DNA of 64,000 bases. Source: Camellia lanceoleosa (taxonomy: Eukaryota; Streptophyta; Magnoliopsida; Ericales; Theaceae). The translations under genes and the position numbers were made by a program. Shown here piece by piece: positions 33,402-45,587 of the stretch. The notes under the pieces are model-generated. The model was not told where the DNA came from. It worked only from the letters and a program-made list of their open reading frames with translations, and ran no database searches. The stretch is taken from contig CM045762.1 in NCBI GenBank assembly GCA_025200525.1, forward strand, positions 25,418,084 to 25,482,083. Direction: 5' to 3'. Positions within the stretch are counted from its first letter, which is position 1; the number at the start of each line of letters is the position of its first letter.

Positions 33402-35476
33402 ATGGGGAAGTACCGCTTCATGGTTAGCTCGCCTGGTGCGATGGCTGAGTTCCGCAGGGATTACAACATCCCAGACGACGTTGTCCTAGAGCTTGCCAAA
33501 AAATGAGACACACCTTGGGGTGACCTAGACCGGTGCCCCTTCACGGTCGTATCCATTGTAGAAGGAGGGCTCCGCTTCCCCGTACAACCCTTGATCTGCG
33601 AATTTTTGAGACAGACAAGGCTTTGTCCGACCCAAGTCTCCAATAACACTTCCAAGATAATAAACAGAGTCGCCGAGCTGAATCGAAGGCTCGGTCTCAA
33701 TCTCGGCCTCGCTGAGATTTTCTATCAATATAGTCTCAGCAAAAATAAAGGTGGGTTTTGCTGGTACCTTAAGGTAAAGAAGGGTCGAGCAAAACTCGTA
33801 GAGGGTAACCCGGACAAGGAGACCAACGATGACGATTTCTTGTGGGTGTCCGGTCGTTACGAAGACACCGAGGTACCCATACCGGGATGGTACATTAGGA
33901 AAGATTTTGGCAGTGCTGGTAAGTAGCCCGGCTGACCGCACTATCTTCTTTCTGCATTTCATTTTTGTTATCTTTTGCCGGTCTAACACTTGTCTACTTC
34001 TTGCAGATAAATACTTGGCAGCAGACTACCATCAAGCCAACCAAGAAACCATCCGAACTCTGCTGCGTCACCCAGCCAAGGAGAGAGAAGCATCAAAACT
34101 TCTCGGTTTCGAACAAACCTACCACTACACTGCACCGCGCAAGAGCCGGGATACCGACTTCCTGCGTGCGCCATCCCCAGAACCAGATCCAAACTTGCCA
34201 CCGATCAGACTTGTTCCCCTCACCGCCGAGCAAGAAATGGCAAAAATCAGGGCCATCAAATCCATGATAACCAGAGAGGAAGGTGAGTCCCCACCACCAG
34301 AGGCAACTGGGGGAACATCTTCCACCCCAGCCGGGCAAACAGAAGCTGTGCTAGCCCTTGCCAGCGAACAATCGGTTGGCCGGTCAAAGAAGAGGCCGAG
34401 GAAGGAGAAATCCAGGCAGAACCTCGTGACGAGGACTCCACCGAGCTGGCCTCCACCGATCTGGGCGACCAGACTGAGCAATAACAGCCCGGCAAATCCA
34501 AGGGCAAGGGCCCAGCCACCCCCTCGGTCTGGGTGCCAGAGTTCAAATACCAGGGCCGGCCAGTTTCTGCCGAAGACTCGGTCTACGCTGATAAGGATTA
34601 TTCTCTTGGTTTCAACATGATTAAGGGGCTAATCCTTTGAGCCGACATAAAAAGGCATGACGAGCTATCCGATCTGAAGGTACTTCACTCGGTAGCAAAG
34701 TCGATCGTTCTGGTAAGATGTTCACTTTTTCACCAAGTCATTGCTCGATTTTTGCTCGGTTTCTCGAATACTAACGATCTGTCATTTGTTTGTAGGCCGC
34801 GCAGAAGAACTACCTTGCCCACGATCGCATGATCAAAGTGCGGCAGAGTCTTCGTGAGGCCATTGCCGAGAACGAGGCCCAAAAGGCCAAGATATCGAAG
34901 CTGAAGGCCGCGCAAGATGCTATCGCGGCGGAGCGGGATGATCTGAAGCAGAAAGTTGACCGAGCAGAAGCTGACAAACAGCGTGTCGTGAAGTCAACCA
35001 AAGCTCGGTTTCTCGCCAAGCTCCGAAAGCTGCGTGATGCCCACAAGGAGGAAAGGGACAAGGCGGTTGAGGATGTAGAGGACCGTGGATATGCGCAAGG
35101 GGAGAAGACCTACGAGCGTCAAGTCCAAGCGACCAAGGACATCTTCTTCCAGTGCGGCTAGAAAGCTGCCGTAGAAAAAGTTGTCCTTGGTCAGGATTCT
35201 GACATGTTCATTAACCCCTCTGCTGCCTATATCCTGGTCTACATCCAAGCGTATTCCAAGGCCGCACAAAACCGACTTATTGCAAAGGCAAGGAAAGAGG
35301 CTGAGGAGGAAGCCGCCGCCGCGCAGCTAGCCGAGCAAACTTCTGCTGTAGCATCTCAAGATGCCGAAGACGAAGTTATTGATCGGGAGGTTGTCGCGGT
35401 GGAGGGCACTGACATAACGGCCGAAGAGAGCTCGCCGAAAGGCATAACCGCACGAGCAAACGGAAGGGCAAATTAA
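33402..35476 (+). pseudogene. Antisense gene of the Tat-type element (gypsy-associated 'transposase_28'-like plus coiled coil)
   Basis: This lies opposite to gag-pol. Exon 1 (33402-33918) starts at ATG 'MGKYRFMVSSPGAM' and contains 'EGGLRFPVQPL', typical of the domain catalogued as putative gypsy type transposon (PF04195, assigned by eye). Intron 1 is 33919-34006 (GTAAGT..TTGCAG), and exon 2 continues in frame ('DKYLAADYHQAN'). Intron 2 is about 34713-34795 (GTAAGA..TTGTAG). Exon 3 encodes a charged alpha-helical coiled coil ('LREAIAENEAQKAKISKLKA') and an Ala/Glu-rich tail. In-frame stops at 33504 (TGA), near 34638 (TGA) and at 35159 (TAG), with a frame change late in exon 2, make it a pseudogene. 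The homologous gene at 56373-58766 has the same order of parts. Function of such antisense ORFs is unknown. Confidence 0.75.
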
Positions 35477-36228
35477 CAAAACCTTGATTTGGATTGAAGA
35501 TTTCCTTTCTCATTTTCCTCTTCTTTTTTTTTTTTTTGAATGTAACCGGACTATGTCCCCCCTCTTGTACTTAAATTCTCTTTATCAATGAAAACTTCAA
35601 CTTTTTGCTCGTTCATCGCTTACTTTTCTTCGGTTGGCTCGTGCATAAATTTCTTGATTCAATCATCGACAAATCACAATTGTCAGGTCGGCTAAGCCGC
35701 ATACCGAGCTAAAATCACTCTAACCGTTTTTCTAATTAGAACTGGCAGAATTTTAACTAGACCGGGCTAAATCTGCTTGGTCTTGACAGGTTCACAAACT
35801 ACATAGAATTCCAATACTTCAATGTAATCGAGCAAAATCAGTTGGATAAGCCGCCAACATTCCCTTTCGGCCGAGCAAAGTCAGCTCGGCTTCTTATCGG
35901 TTGGATAATACGCCAACACTTCAAATTCTGCCGAGCAAAACTAGCTCGGCTTCCATATTGGATAAGACACCAATATGCCAACTGGGCTGAGCAAAATCAG
36001 CTCGGCCCTTACATTGGCCAAATCACCAATGTTTTAGTTAGGTTGGTCATGATGCCAACATTTCAACAGGGCGAGCAAAATCAGCTCGGTCCTTATGCGA
36101 ATTAGTCGATTCTCCATTCCAACCGTTTGTGCGGCCAGCTTCCATTCCGGTGAGGGGAAATCAGTCTTGTCCCATTCAGGTCGGTCTCCTTGCCCCTGTC
36201 ATCCCGAATTGTCTTGTGTCTTGCTATG
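35477..36228. other. Convergent 3' region of the antisense gene and pol
   Basis: Non-coding, continued at 45420-45587 after the nested LARD. It contains a poly-T/pyrimidine stretch and AATG-rich sequence near 35500-35600 that could end the antisense transcript, then a hairpin array. It would be the 3' UTR for transcripts on both strands. Confidence 0.55.
35828..36089. repeat. Array of alternating hairpins, period about 60 bp
   Basis: Cores near 35828 (degenerate), 35871, 35931, 35987 and 36072 have CCGAGC, a 7-nt loop (AAAATCA or a close variant), then GCTCGG; the one at 35987 extends to nine pairs with one wobble. The spacers carry a second inverted repeat, TTGG..CCAA or ATTGG..CCAAT, in which both arms change together. 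The array sits between the convergent antisense gene and pol. Confidence 0.8.
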
Positions 36229-38972
36229 TGTCACGACCCAAACCCGGCCCTATGGGTTTAGCATCAGAATCGCCAAGAATCCGAGATTACCAAGGCTCTT
36301 GAACGATGTCTGATACAAGAAATCAGAGTACTGGCGGAAGCCAATACAAGAATTAAACAATGTCCAATGAGTGTATGATGCAAAAAAGATTTTCCATACA
36401 TATGCATTCAACGATCTGATGCAAGATCTGATCGATACAATATTCTGATTATTGAAGAGAGGACTCAATCCCCACTTGACTATCTGATAAACATTGATTA
36501 AAACAACAATGAAGCGGTATAGTAGGGGAAGTACTAAAACACCCCTAAGCCTTGACATTAGGCTCGGAACCTCGCGGTGAGGCACATAGGCTGGCTTGAC
36601 AAAACTGGAGTAACCCTGACGCTTCTAGCCGCAGTCTGGTGCCTGTACACCTACATATATATATGAGCAGTGAGCTAAAGCCCAGTGAATAACATAATGC
36701 ATAAAGGGTTAAGAATGAATGTCCTTCCAGTATATTGAAAACGATCATTTCAATCAGTTTATCAGTCATTCAGTTTGTGGCTCATGCTTCAGGCCATAAC
36801 AGTTATTCAATCAAACAGTGATGTGTAGTACATCCCTTGGCATTCAGTATAGTAAACAGTATCGGTTCCAAACTTGGGAACCGATTCGATTAGACAAGTC
36901 CAACCGTTCATAGACCGTCGGTAGCAACTATTTGCCAAACGGTAGCAGTAACAGGAAGCAGTAGGTGCCAAGGATGCCACAGTGTAGTTCAGAAGATAGG
37001 ACATACATTCATTCGGTAAATAGTTCAGTTCAGTAAACAGTCATATGTGGTACATCCATTAGCAAAAGCGATGCGATGTGATGGGTCTAAAAGACGAGCA
37101 GGTCATTGGTGGCCAACCAATCGATGTGATAGTGGTTCCAACAAGGGAACCGACAGAGATCTCTATAACAGTATGTGGATTCAAGAGGTGGCTCCCACTG
37201 TAGCACTTAGTTCCGTAGATTCTAGAGGTGGCTCCCAGTGTAGCACTTTGCTCCGTGTCGATGTGATCGATATGATAATGCTAAGGATGCCACAATATAG
37301 TTCAGTTCAATAACAGTTTGATTCAATAAACAGTTCGATTCAATAAGCAATTAACCCGGTAGATAGTTCGATGGCAGTTCAATAAGCGGTTCAATCTGAT
37401 GCAGTTTAGAAGATAGTCATTTAGGAACATATCTTTATACAGTTGTTACTCACAGAGTTCTGGGCTACAGTAAGCTAGAGCGTCCTCGGTAAGCCAACCC
37501 TACACAGTATACAGGATGAACACACACTAAGCTATACGGTTGGGAAAGATCAATAACTTAATCCCTAATTGCCTCGGTGTGTTCTACATCTATATCCTCA
37601 TTAAGATGTCTTAAACTAGGCCTAAGAATGCCTAGAATGGAATGAGGATGCAAAAATACACTTGGAAGGCATTTTTCAAAAGTTGCTGAAAATAGGCTCC
37701 TCGCCGGCGAGCCTTTCTTCGCCGGCGAGATTGCAAAATCAAAGGCTTTCGAGCGAACAATCCTTCGCCGGCGATGCGATGAAACAAGAAAAATCTTTGG
37801 ATGCTCGATTTTACGCCGAGCCACCAATCTCTCGCCGGCGTGGCTCGGAGAAGCGTTGGTCGCTCGAGCGAGGAATCCTTCGCTCGAGCGAAGAAGCCAA
37901 ATCTGGAATTTCCAGATTTGCCTCCCAAGCTCAAACCAAGCATTCAATCACTCTAAACTCAACCTCTTGGGCCCAAATTCTGGAAAACACATTTAAACTC
38001 AATATACAACAAGTTTTAAAGCTCAATTTGAGAATTCAAAGCCCAATGAGTCAATTAAAGTCAAGTTTCAAACCCATTTTATGAACATGAAGAACATGCA
38101 AACAAGCATGAAATTAAACCATTCAAAGCTCCAATTTGATGCTCTAAAGAGCCAAATCTTTCAAAACATGATGAGTTCATGGTCTCTTGTAGAAATATGG
38201 GCATGCATGTACAATTTTGCCATGGAAACAACTCATAACTCAACAATTCAAGCATGCATGCATGATATTTGCTATAATCCAACATATTTGAACTCAATCA
38301 TGACTTAGTTCTACAATGAAGCATGAATCATGAAAGAACTTGTTCAATGACAACAATAAGAAGATGGATTTTCCTACCTTAGTCTTGTATTCAAGGTTTG
38401 GAGGCTCAATTTGACAATTCTTCAACAATTTCTTCAAGATTCAAGACAACTTCCCAAGTTGAGTTTAATTCTCTCACTCTCTCTCTAATTCTCTAACTTG
38501 GTCGGCCATGAGTGAGGGAAAGGGCTGGGAAATGTTGTCTCTAAGTATATACAAGACTCAAATTGTCTAAAGTAGTGGCCACTAGGTGGCATTTTGGTAA
38601 ATACACCAATTAAAGCAATTTAACTCATTTCGATCTAATTTAATCGGTTAAATCATACCAAATCAATTTCCAATTAAATATGTCATAAAATCACATTAAT
38701 TATGATGATTATAAAACATTAATCCATTTCGATTCGGCCACGATAAGGCCTTCAATTAGCGATTTAAACGTAAACACGAGCAGATAATTAAGCAATCGAG
38801 CAGATAGAAATGCAATACAATAGGCACACTCGGTCTTGAGTTCGGTTTTCAATCGATGCATTCAATATTTAGTTGCTTCGATTATCAGTCACAAGCAGTC
38901 TCAATTTCACAGTAATCGGTAATAAATCAGTGGTCAGTGATTAATCAGTAATCGGTAACGAGGGTTGTTACA
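36229..38972 (-). repeat. 3' LTR of the LARD
   Basis: Starts TGTCACGACCCAAACCC and ends GGGTTGTTACA on the plus strand. It pairs end to end with 42654-45419. Blocks of near-identity (for example 36545-36780 and 37920-38680) alternate with short regions of clustered differences. Confidence 0.93.
37703..37890. repeat. Palindrome cluster of the LARD 3' LTR (GCCGGC and GCTCGAGC)
   Basis: GCCGGC occurs at 37703, 37721, 37767 and 37834, and CGCTCGAGCG at 37861 and 37881. The other LTR has GCTCGAGC at all corresponding places. Confidence 0.9.
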
Positions 38973-41900
38973 GTCTCCCCTCCTTATAAAGAGTTTAGTC
39001 CTCTAAACTCGAATCAACATATGACAACAGAGATGATGCCTAACATAACGGTAACTTTCATTCTTAACAGGAGTGTAATCACATTCATAAACAGGTTCAT
39101 GACCCAATCTTAATCTTAGCAATGCACAGAAACAGAATTAGAAATCACGTATAAGGATTGGGGTTCATATTAAAACAGAATCTTATGCACTGACAGACTT
39201 CAGTCAAGGACAGATTCAGATACATTTCATTTTCATATTTCTGTCCAGAGCATACGTAGATGCACAATTCTTGCTTAAGTATATGCGGAATCTGAATCTG
39301 ATCACAGACGAGATCTGATGCGAAGCAGAATCTGATATAGAATAGATATAGTCACGGTGAGCCCCCATGACGAGGCCTCAGATGCAGATAGTGCAGTCTT
39401 GACAGATATAAGTTCCATAAAGGAACCTCCGATACCGGGCAGCTAACATATATTACATAATACCAAGAGTCACGAATATATAACAGGGATCAAACAATCG
39501 TTCAGTATATAGCATATAGCAATCAGAAACACAATTCATTTCGTGACATATCTGATTTACCCAAGAGTACATAACAGATCTGATATAGTAGTAGCGATTA
39601 TCGATGCGGTGACAATCTGATAACGATAGCGATAACAATACTTATATCAAATACTTATCGGGGTTACAGATTTGCACTGGTTTCAGTTTCATAAGTAATT
39701 TCCCCCGTTAAGTTACAGAGATTCGATTCATTCAATTTCGAGTCTTTCATTCAGTCTTTGTTCAATTCGGTTCTCAGTCCAGTAACCCATCACAGTCAGT
39801 CCAGTTCATTTGGGAGTTATCGGGAACGTAAGGCGATTTTTTTGTACGTTACTCCCATGGCAGTAGGCAGAATTCGGAGGTAAGCATCCATTTACCATCC
39901 ATCAGTTCCAGTCCCCACAAATTCAGTCATATCGCATGGCAATGCGAAAGCAGTTATACAGATTACATATACTTCCAGACAGTCAGAGTTATCAATCAAA
40001 ACCAGTCTGTTGTCAACAAATCCCATCAGTTCTGAAGTACAGTAATCACCAAGACAATCATTTCCTAGTCAAACAAGTTCATGGTCGGAACGGTAATACC
40101 GGGTAAGTAAGCACATGGCATGTACCCAGTTTTCCCTACATTGCAAGCAATAAGGTAATAACTATCAATAAGAGTTTTCTCAAGTCAATTCGATGAAAGT
40201 TCGACTAGGTCATTTCAGATGTAAGTTCTGTCCAATCATATCAAGTAAAAGTTCGAAGCACAAGCATCAAACATAAGTTCCATCCGTTTACACAATTTGT
40301 CTGAGTTCATCATTCATCAAACTTACATCCGAGTTCGGTACCATTACAGTTCATATCAAAGTAGTACAGATCATACACAATATGCTCCCCCCAATAAGTT
40401 TACGGGCAATGCACAGGCATACAGTTCTTCATATCGAGAGGTAAGCATCACAGTCAATATAGCAGTTTTCCAAATAAATCCTTCATAAAGGCTCACGGTA
40501 CACGGTAATATGTCACACAAGGTTCTTGGTGACACATAACAGTGAGTTATCATACGAGGGTTCCAGATCAGTCATATAGTCATTAAAACATAGACTCGCA
40601 GATCAACTCAAGCAGTTATGTCGATTTTCCACAAACCCGTTTCACAGTCTAGAGTTTATCATTTGGGGTCTTTATTCAGTCACGCAGTTACAGAGTCATA
40701 GTCCCAAGGGTTAACGCATCATACGAATTCATCAATCATTCCGAGTAAGGGTACAGTCATATATATGCATGTTCAGAATCTACTAACAGTCCCAATGCAG
40801 ATTCACGGGTTCAATGTACAATGTAAAATAGTTCCTCCAGATACAATAGTTAAGGTAATAAATCCGAAGTCTACTCAGTTTAATAACATCCTTAAGCAAA
40901 GGTATGCAGATGTGCACATAAGTTCAAACAGCTTTCAGAGCATAGGTAATTGCGAACACAAGGTTTACAGCGTTGTACATATAGTTCGCATCAACAGCAG
41001 GTTTCAAGAGATTTCCTCAATCACAGTCCATTCCTCTCAGTCTTAACAGTATTACAAGCATGGAACATATATACAGGTATGAGTTCCAAGATCAGTTTCC
41101 GTGTAGGCATTCGTTCACCAATTCATAAGTTCATCTTTACAAACCAATATGGGTTCTTAATTTCAGCAGTCTCACACACACAAACAGATAAGGACACTGG
41201 TGGGGTATCCTATTCATTCCCATGGAATTTACCAAGAATTTCTGATTCGAAGCAACGTTGGCCGAACGTGATTCCAATCAGACTTTCAAGGTCATTCTAC
41301 AAAGGCATGAGACTCTATAGTTTAACATTTCACAAAATAAGTTTCCTCCATGCCCACATATTCTCATAATTCAACAGTTCTAGTACAGGTCAAAAGGTTA
41401 CACCCGTCAGTTCACATTCAGTTGTTACCATACGGTATAAGGACCTAACTCAGCAAGTTCTCGCCGTTCACAAGCCCTAACAATTCTCAGTATACGGTTC
41501 ATAATTCCAGTAGTTCAATTAGTTCAGTCAATATGTTCGCAGTCTATACCAAGTTACGGAATATACGATTCCCACACAAACGTTCGTATAAGCAATTTCA
41601 TCTATTTAAGGTAATACCTGCGCCAGTCATTTTCACTTTCTGTTACTTCTGTTTCATTCCTTCGGATTCAGTTGACGATGTTAATTTGGATATTTCAATG
41701 TTGCTACGTTATCTCAGACATTATACTCTATCCAGGCCATCTACACACTTAGACGGTTTTAAAACGTCGATTCAGTCAAACACATCTAGGTCACGCCCAC
41801 CTTCAGTTCTTTTCCAGTCTTCGGTAGTCAGCATTTACCATGTGGGGTGCCTATCAAACAAGCTAGGTAAATTTTTCCTCACATTCAATTACAGTCTTAT

Positions 41901-42653
41901 CACCTTATTCAGGTTATCCAAGTTCGGGTACTTTCCTTTCTCGGATGCATTCGGGAAAGTATTTTTCGAAGAAAACTTCACATATTTTCTCAGCTTTTAA
42001 ACCCAAGTCTCAGTTTTCAGTAGTTCGGTACCTTCCAGAAATTCCGGTGGTTCCAGTTTAATTGGGTTTCTGTATCAGTATCATCAATTCATATTCAGTT
42101 GGTTCAGGCACGTATGTCTGCCTTTATTCTCTCAGAGTTTCGATTAAGGCCTCAGTCATTCATTCTAGCCTATTACTCCTCAGATTAGAGGTTTCAGTTC
42201 TTTCACAATCCTTGCCCTTTCCCTTGTCTACACGCAATTAGGGTGATTAGCAATATAGGAGAGGTTCTTATTGATTTCGCAGTTCACTTCATATCGACGT
42301 CTTGCGCTTTCATTTGATTCGAGCATGGTCACATGAGTCTTTACTTTCACACGTTCACATTCTTATAGATTGCCACAGTCAGTATTAACATTAACATTAC
42401 ATGTTATTCCATTTAACTTCTTTAAGTATGCAGATAGGTTTCGTTCAGTTCACCACATAAGATAAGATAATCATAAACATAAGCGATTGCATACTTAAAC
42501 TTTACTTAACACATTAGCATATAATCGATATCATAAGCACACACTTTCCAAGTTCATGAGATGCCCTAAATGCTTTTCTAGGACACCCTATAGCTCATTT
42601 GGACACGTGTGTGCGGTATAACTCGTGGGTAAAGTATCGCTCTGATACCACTC
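38973..42653. other. Non-coding interior of the LARD
   Basis: 3.7 kb without any gag or pol motif on either strand; the longest ORFs (for example 41533-42000) resemble nothing I know. The stretch is rich in short TTCAGT/CAGTT motifs that recur irregularly. A purine tract (minus strand AGGAGGGGAGAC, 38973-38985) abuts the LTR and serves as polypurine tract. Confidence 0.75.
42639..42650 (-). other. Primer binding site of the LARD (initiator tRNA-Met type)
   Basis: The minus strand reads TGGTATCAGAGC, three bases after the LTR end. This is the standard plant retrotransposon primer site complementary to initiator tRNA-Met, and it sets the element's orientation. Confidence 0.9.
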
Positions 42654-45419
42654 TGTCACGACCCAAACCCGGCCCTATGGGTTTAGCATCAGAATCGCCG
42701 ATGAATCCGAGATTACGAAGGCCTTTGAAACGATGTCTGATAAAAGCAGTAGCTGGCGGAAGCCAATCTGATAATTAAACAATGTCCAATGAGTGTGGCG
42801 ATGCGTATGCAAAAGATTTTCCATACATATGCATTCAACGATCGGTCTGATGCAGACTGATCGGTCGATACAATATTCTGATTATTGATGCGAGGACTCA
42901 ATCCCCACTTGACTATACAGTAAACATTCAGTTAAAACAACAAGATAAAGACGGTATAGTAGGGAAGTACTAAAACACCCTAAGCCTTGGCATTAGGCTC
43001 GGAACCTCGCGGTGAGGCACATAGGCTGGCTTGACAAAACTGGAGTAACCCTGACGCTTCTAGCCGCAGTCTGGTGCCTGTACACCTACATATATATATG
43101 AGCAGTGAGCTAAAGCCCAGTGAATAACATAATGCATAAAGGGTTAAGAATGAATGTCCTTCCAGTATATTGAAAACGATCATTTCAATCAGTTTATCAG
43201 TCATTCAGTTTGTGGCTCATGTTTCAGGCCATAACAGTTATTCAGTCAAACAGTGATATGTGGTACATCCATTGGCATTCAGTACAGTGAACAGTATCGG
43301 TTCCAAACTTGGGAACCGATTCGATTAGACAAGTCCACCCGTTCATAGACCGTCGGTAGCAACTATTTGTCAAACGGTAGCAGTAACAGGAAACAGTAGG
43401 TGCCAAGGATGCCACAGTACAGTTCAGAAAATAGGACATTCATTCAGTCGGTAAATAGTTGATTCGATGCTTGATCATATGTGGTACATCCATAAGCAAA
43501 ACAAGATAAGATGTGATGGGTCTAAAAAGACGAGCAGGTCATTGGTGGCCAACCAATCGATGTGATAGTGGTTCCAACAAGGGAACCGACAGAGATCTCT
43601 ATAACAGTATGTGGATTCAAGAGGTGGCTCCCACTGTAGCACTTAGTTCCGTAGATTCTAGAGGTGGCTCGATGTAGCACTTTGCTCGTGTCGATGTGAT
43701 CGATATGAATAATGCTAAGGATGCCACAATATAGTTGATTCAATAACGATTTGATTCAATAAGCGATTCGATTCAATAAGCAATTAACCCGAGAGATAGT
43801 TCGATGGCAGTTCAATAAGCGATTCAATACGATGCAGTTTAGAAGATAGTCAATTAGGAACATATCTTTATACAGTTGTTACTCACGAGTTCGGGCTCTG
43901 ATAGCTAGAGCGTCCTCGGTAAGCCAACCCTACACAAGATACGTGATGAACACACACTAAGCTATACGGTTGGGAAAGATCAATAACTTAATCCCTAATT
44001 GCCTCGGTGTTCTACATCTATATCCTCATTAAGATGTCTTAAACTAGGCCTAAGAATGCCTAGAATGGAATGAGGATGCAAAAATACACTTGGAAGGCAT
44101 TTTTCAAAAGTTGCTGAAAATAGGCTCCTCGCTCGAGCGAGCCTTTCTTCGCTCGAGCGAGATTGCAAAATCAAAGGCTTCGCTCGAGCGAACAATCCTT
44201 CGCTCGAGCGGTCTGATGAAACAGTAAAAATACTGGATGCTCGATTTTTACGCTCGAGCCACCAATCTCTCGCTCGAGCGTGGCTCAGAGGAAACGTTGG
44301 TCGCTCGAGCGAGGAATCCTTCGCTCGAGCGAAGAAGCCAACTGAATTTCCATTTGCCTCCCAAGCTCAAACCAAGCATTCAATCACTCTAAACTCAACC
44401 TCTTGGGCCCAAATTCTGGAAAACACATTTAAACTCAATATACAACAAGTTTTAAAGCTCAATTTGAGAATTCAAAGCCCAATGGGGAGTCAATTAAAGT
44501 CAAGTTTCAAACCCATTTTATGAACATGAAGAACATGCAAACAAGCATGAAATTAAACCATTCAAAGCTCCAATTTGATGCTCTAAAGAGCCAAATCTTT
44601 CAAAACATGATGAGTTCATGGTCTCTTGTAGAAATATGGGCATGCATGTACAATTTTGCCATGGAAACAACTCATAACTCAACAATTCAAGCATGCATGC
44701 ATGATATTTGCTATAATCCAACATATTTGAACTCAATCATGACTTAGTTCTACAATGAAGCATGAATCATGAAAGAACTTGTTCAATGACAACAATAAGA
44801 AGATGGATTTTCCTACCTTAGTCTTGTATTCAAGGTTTGGAGGCTCAATTTGACAATTCTTCAACAATTTCTTCAAGATTCAAGACAACTTCCCAAGTTG
44901 AGTTTAATTCTCTCACTCTCTCTCTAATTCTCTAACTTGGTCGGCCATGAGTGAGGGAAAGGGCTGGGAAATGTTGTCTCTAAGTATATACAAGACTCAA
45001 ATTGTCTAAAGTAGTGGCCACTAGGTGGCATTTTGGTAAATACACCAATTAAAGCAATTTAACTCATTTCGATCTAATTTAATCCAGTTAAATCATACCA
45101 AATCAATTTCCAATTAAATATGTCATAAAATCACATTAATTATGATGATTATAAAACATTAATCCATTTCTGATTCGGCCGCCGATAAGGCCTTCAATTA
45201 GCAGTTTAAACGTAAACACACGAACAGATAATTAAACAGTCGAACAGATAGAAATGCAATACAATAGGCACACTCAGTCACTTCAGTTCCAGTTTTCAAT
45301 CAGTCTGTTCAATATTTAGTTGCTTCGATTATCAGTCACAAGCAGTCTCAATTTCACAGTAATCGGTAATAAATCGGTGGTCAGTGATTAATCAGTAATC
45401 GGTAACGAGGGTTGTTACA
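42654..45419 (-). repeat. 5' LTR of the LARD
   Basis: 2,766 bp, partner of 36229-38972. It ends at 45419 and is followed by the CTATG duplication. Confidence 0.93.
44130..44331. repeat. Palindrome cluster of the LARD 5' LTR (eight GCTCGAGC)
   Basis: Eight copies of GCTCGAGC, mostly within CGCTCGAGCG, spaced 20-50 bp apart. They lie about 1.5-1.7 kb from the LTR's 3' end in element orientation. Confidence 0.9.
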
Positions 45420-45587
45420 CTATGTCATTGGACAAAGATGTAATATCAAACAATAAGAGGGCCATTTTTCATTACAAAAGCATTGCTATCTTTTACATCA
45501 AGTGCCAAAAGGCTAAGGGTCCAGAAAAGCTAAACAACCTAAGCAAATTACATTTTTAAAGTAAAAGACCTTAAGGTTGGCCGCATT

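Larger units (their letters stand above)
36229..45419 (-). mobile_element. Large non-coding LTR retrotransposon derivative (LARD), 9.2 kb
   Basis: LTRs 36229-38972 (2,744 bp) and 42654-45419 (2,766 bp) with TG..CA ends and a perfect CTATG duplication (36224-36228 and 45420-45424). The primer site (minus strand, 42639-42650) matches the 3' end of initiator tRNA-Met, and a purine tract abuts the other LTR, so the direction is minus. The 3.7-kb interior has no gag or pol. Long LTRs plus a long non-coding interior define a LARD. The LTR ends and primer type suggest descent from a chromovirus such as Tekay/Del (inference). It inserted in the noncoding 3' region of the Tat-type element. Confidence 0.92.

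Noticed and set aside
41533..42000. 155-codon ORF in the LARD interior as a possible gag
   Set aside because: On the strand opposite to the element's direction and without gag or zinc-knuckle features; compositionally like surrounding non-coding DNA.
38973..42653. LARD read in plus orientation
   Set aside because: The initiator-Met primer site lies next to the right LTR on the minus strand and the purine tract next to the left LTR, which fixes minus orientation.
36545..43204. Near-identical 74-codon ORFs at 36545-36769 and 42980-43204, and identical pairs at 38079/44518
   Set aside because: They lie at corresponding places in the two LTRs of one element, so identity comes from LTR duplication. 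They have no recognisable domain or codon pattern.
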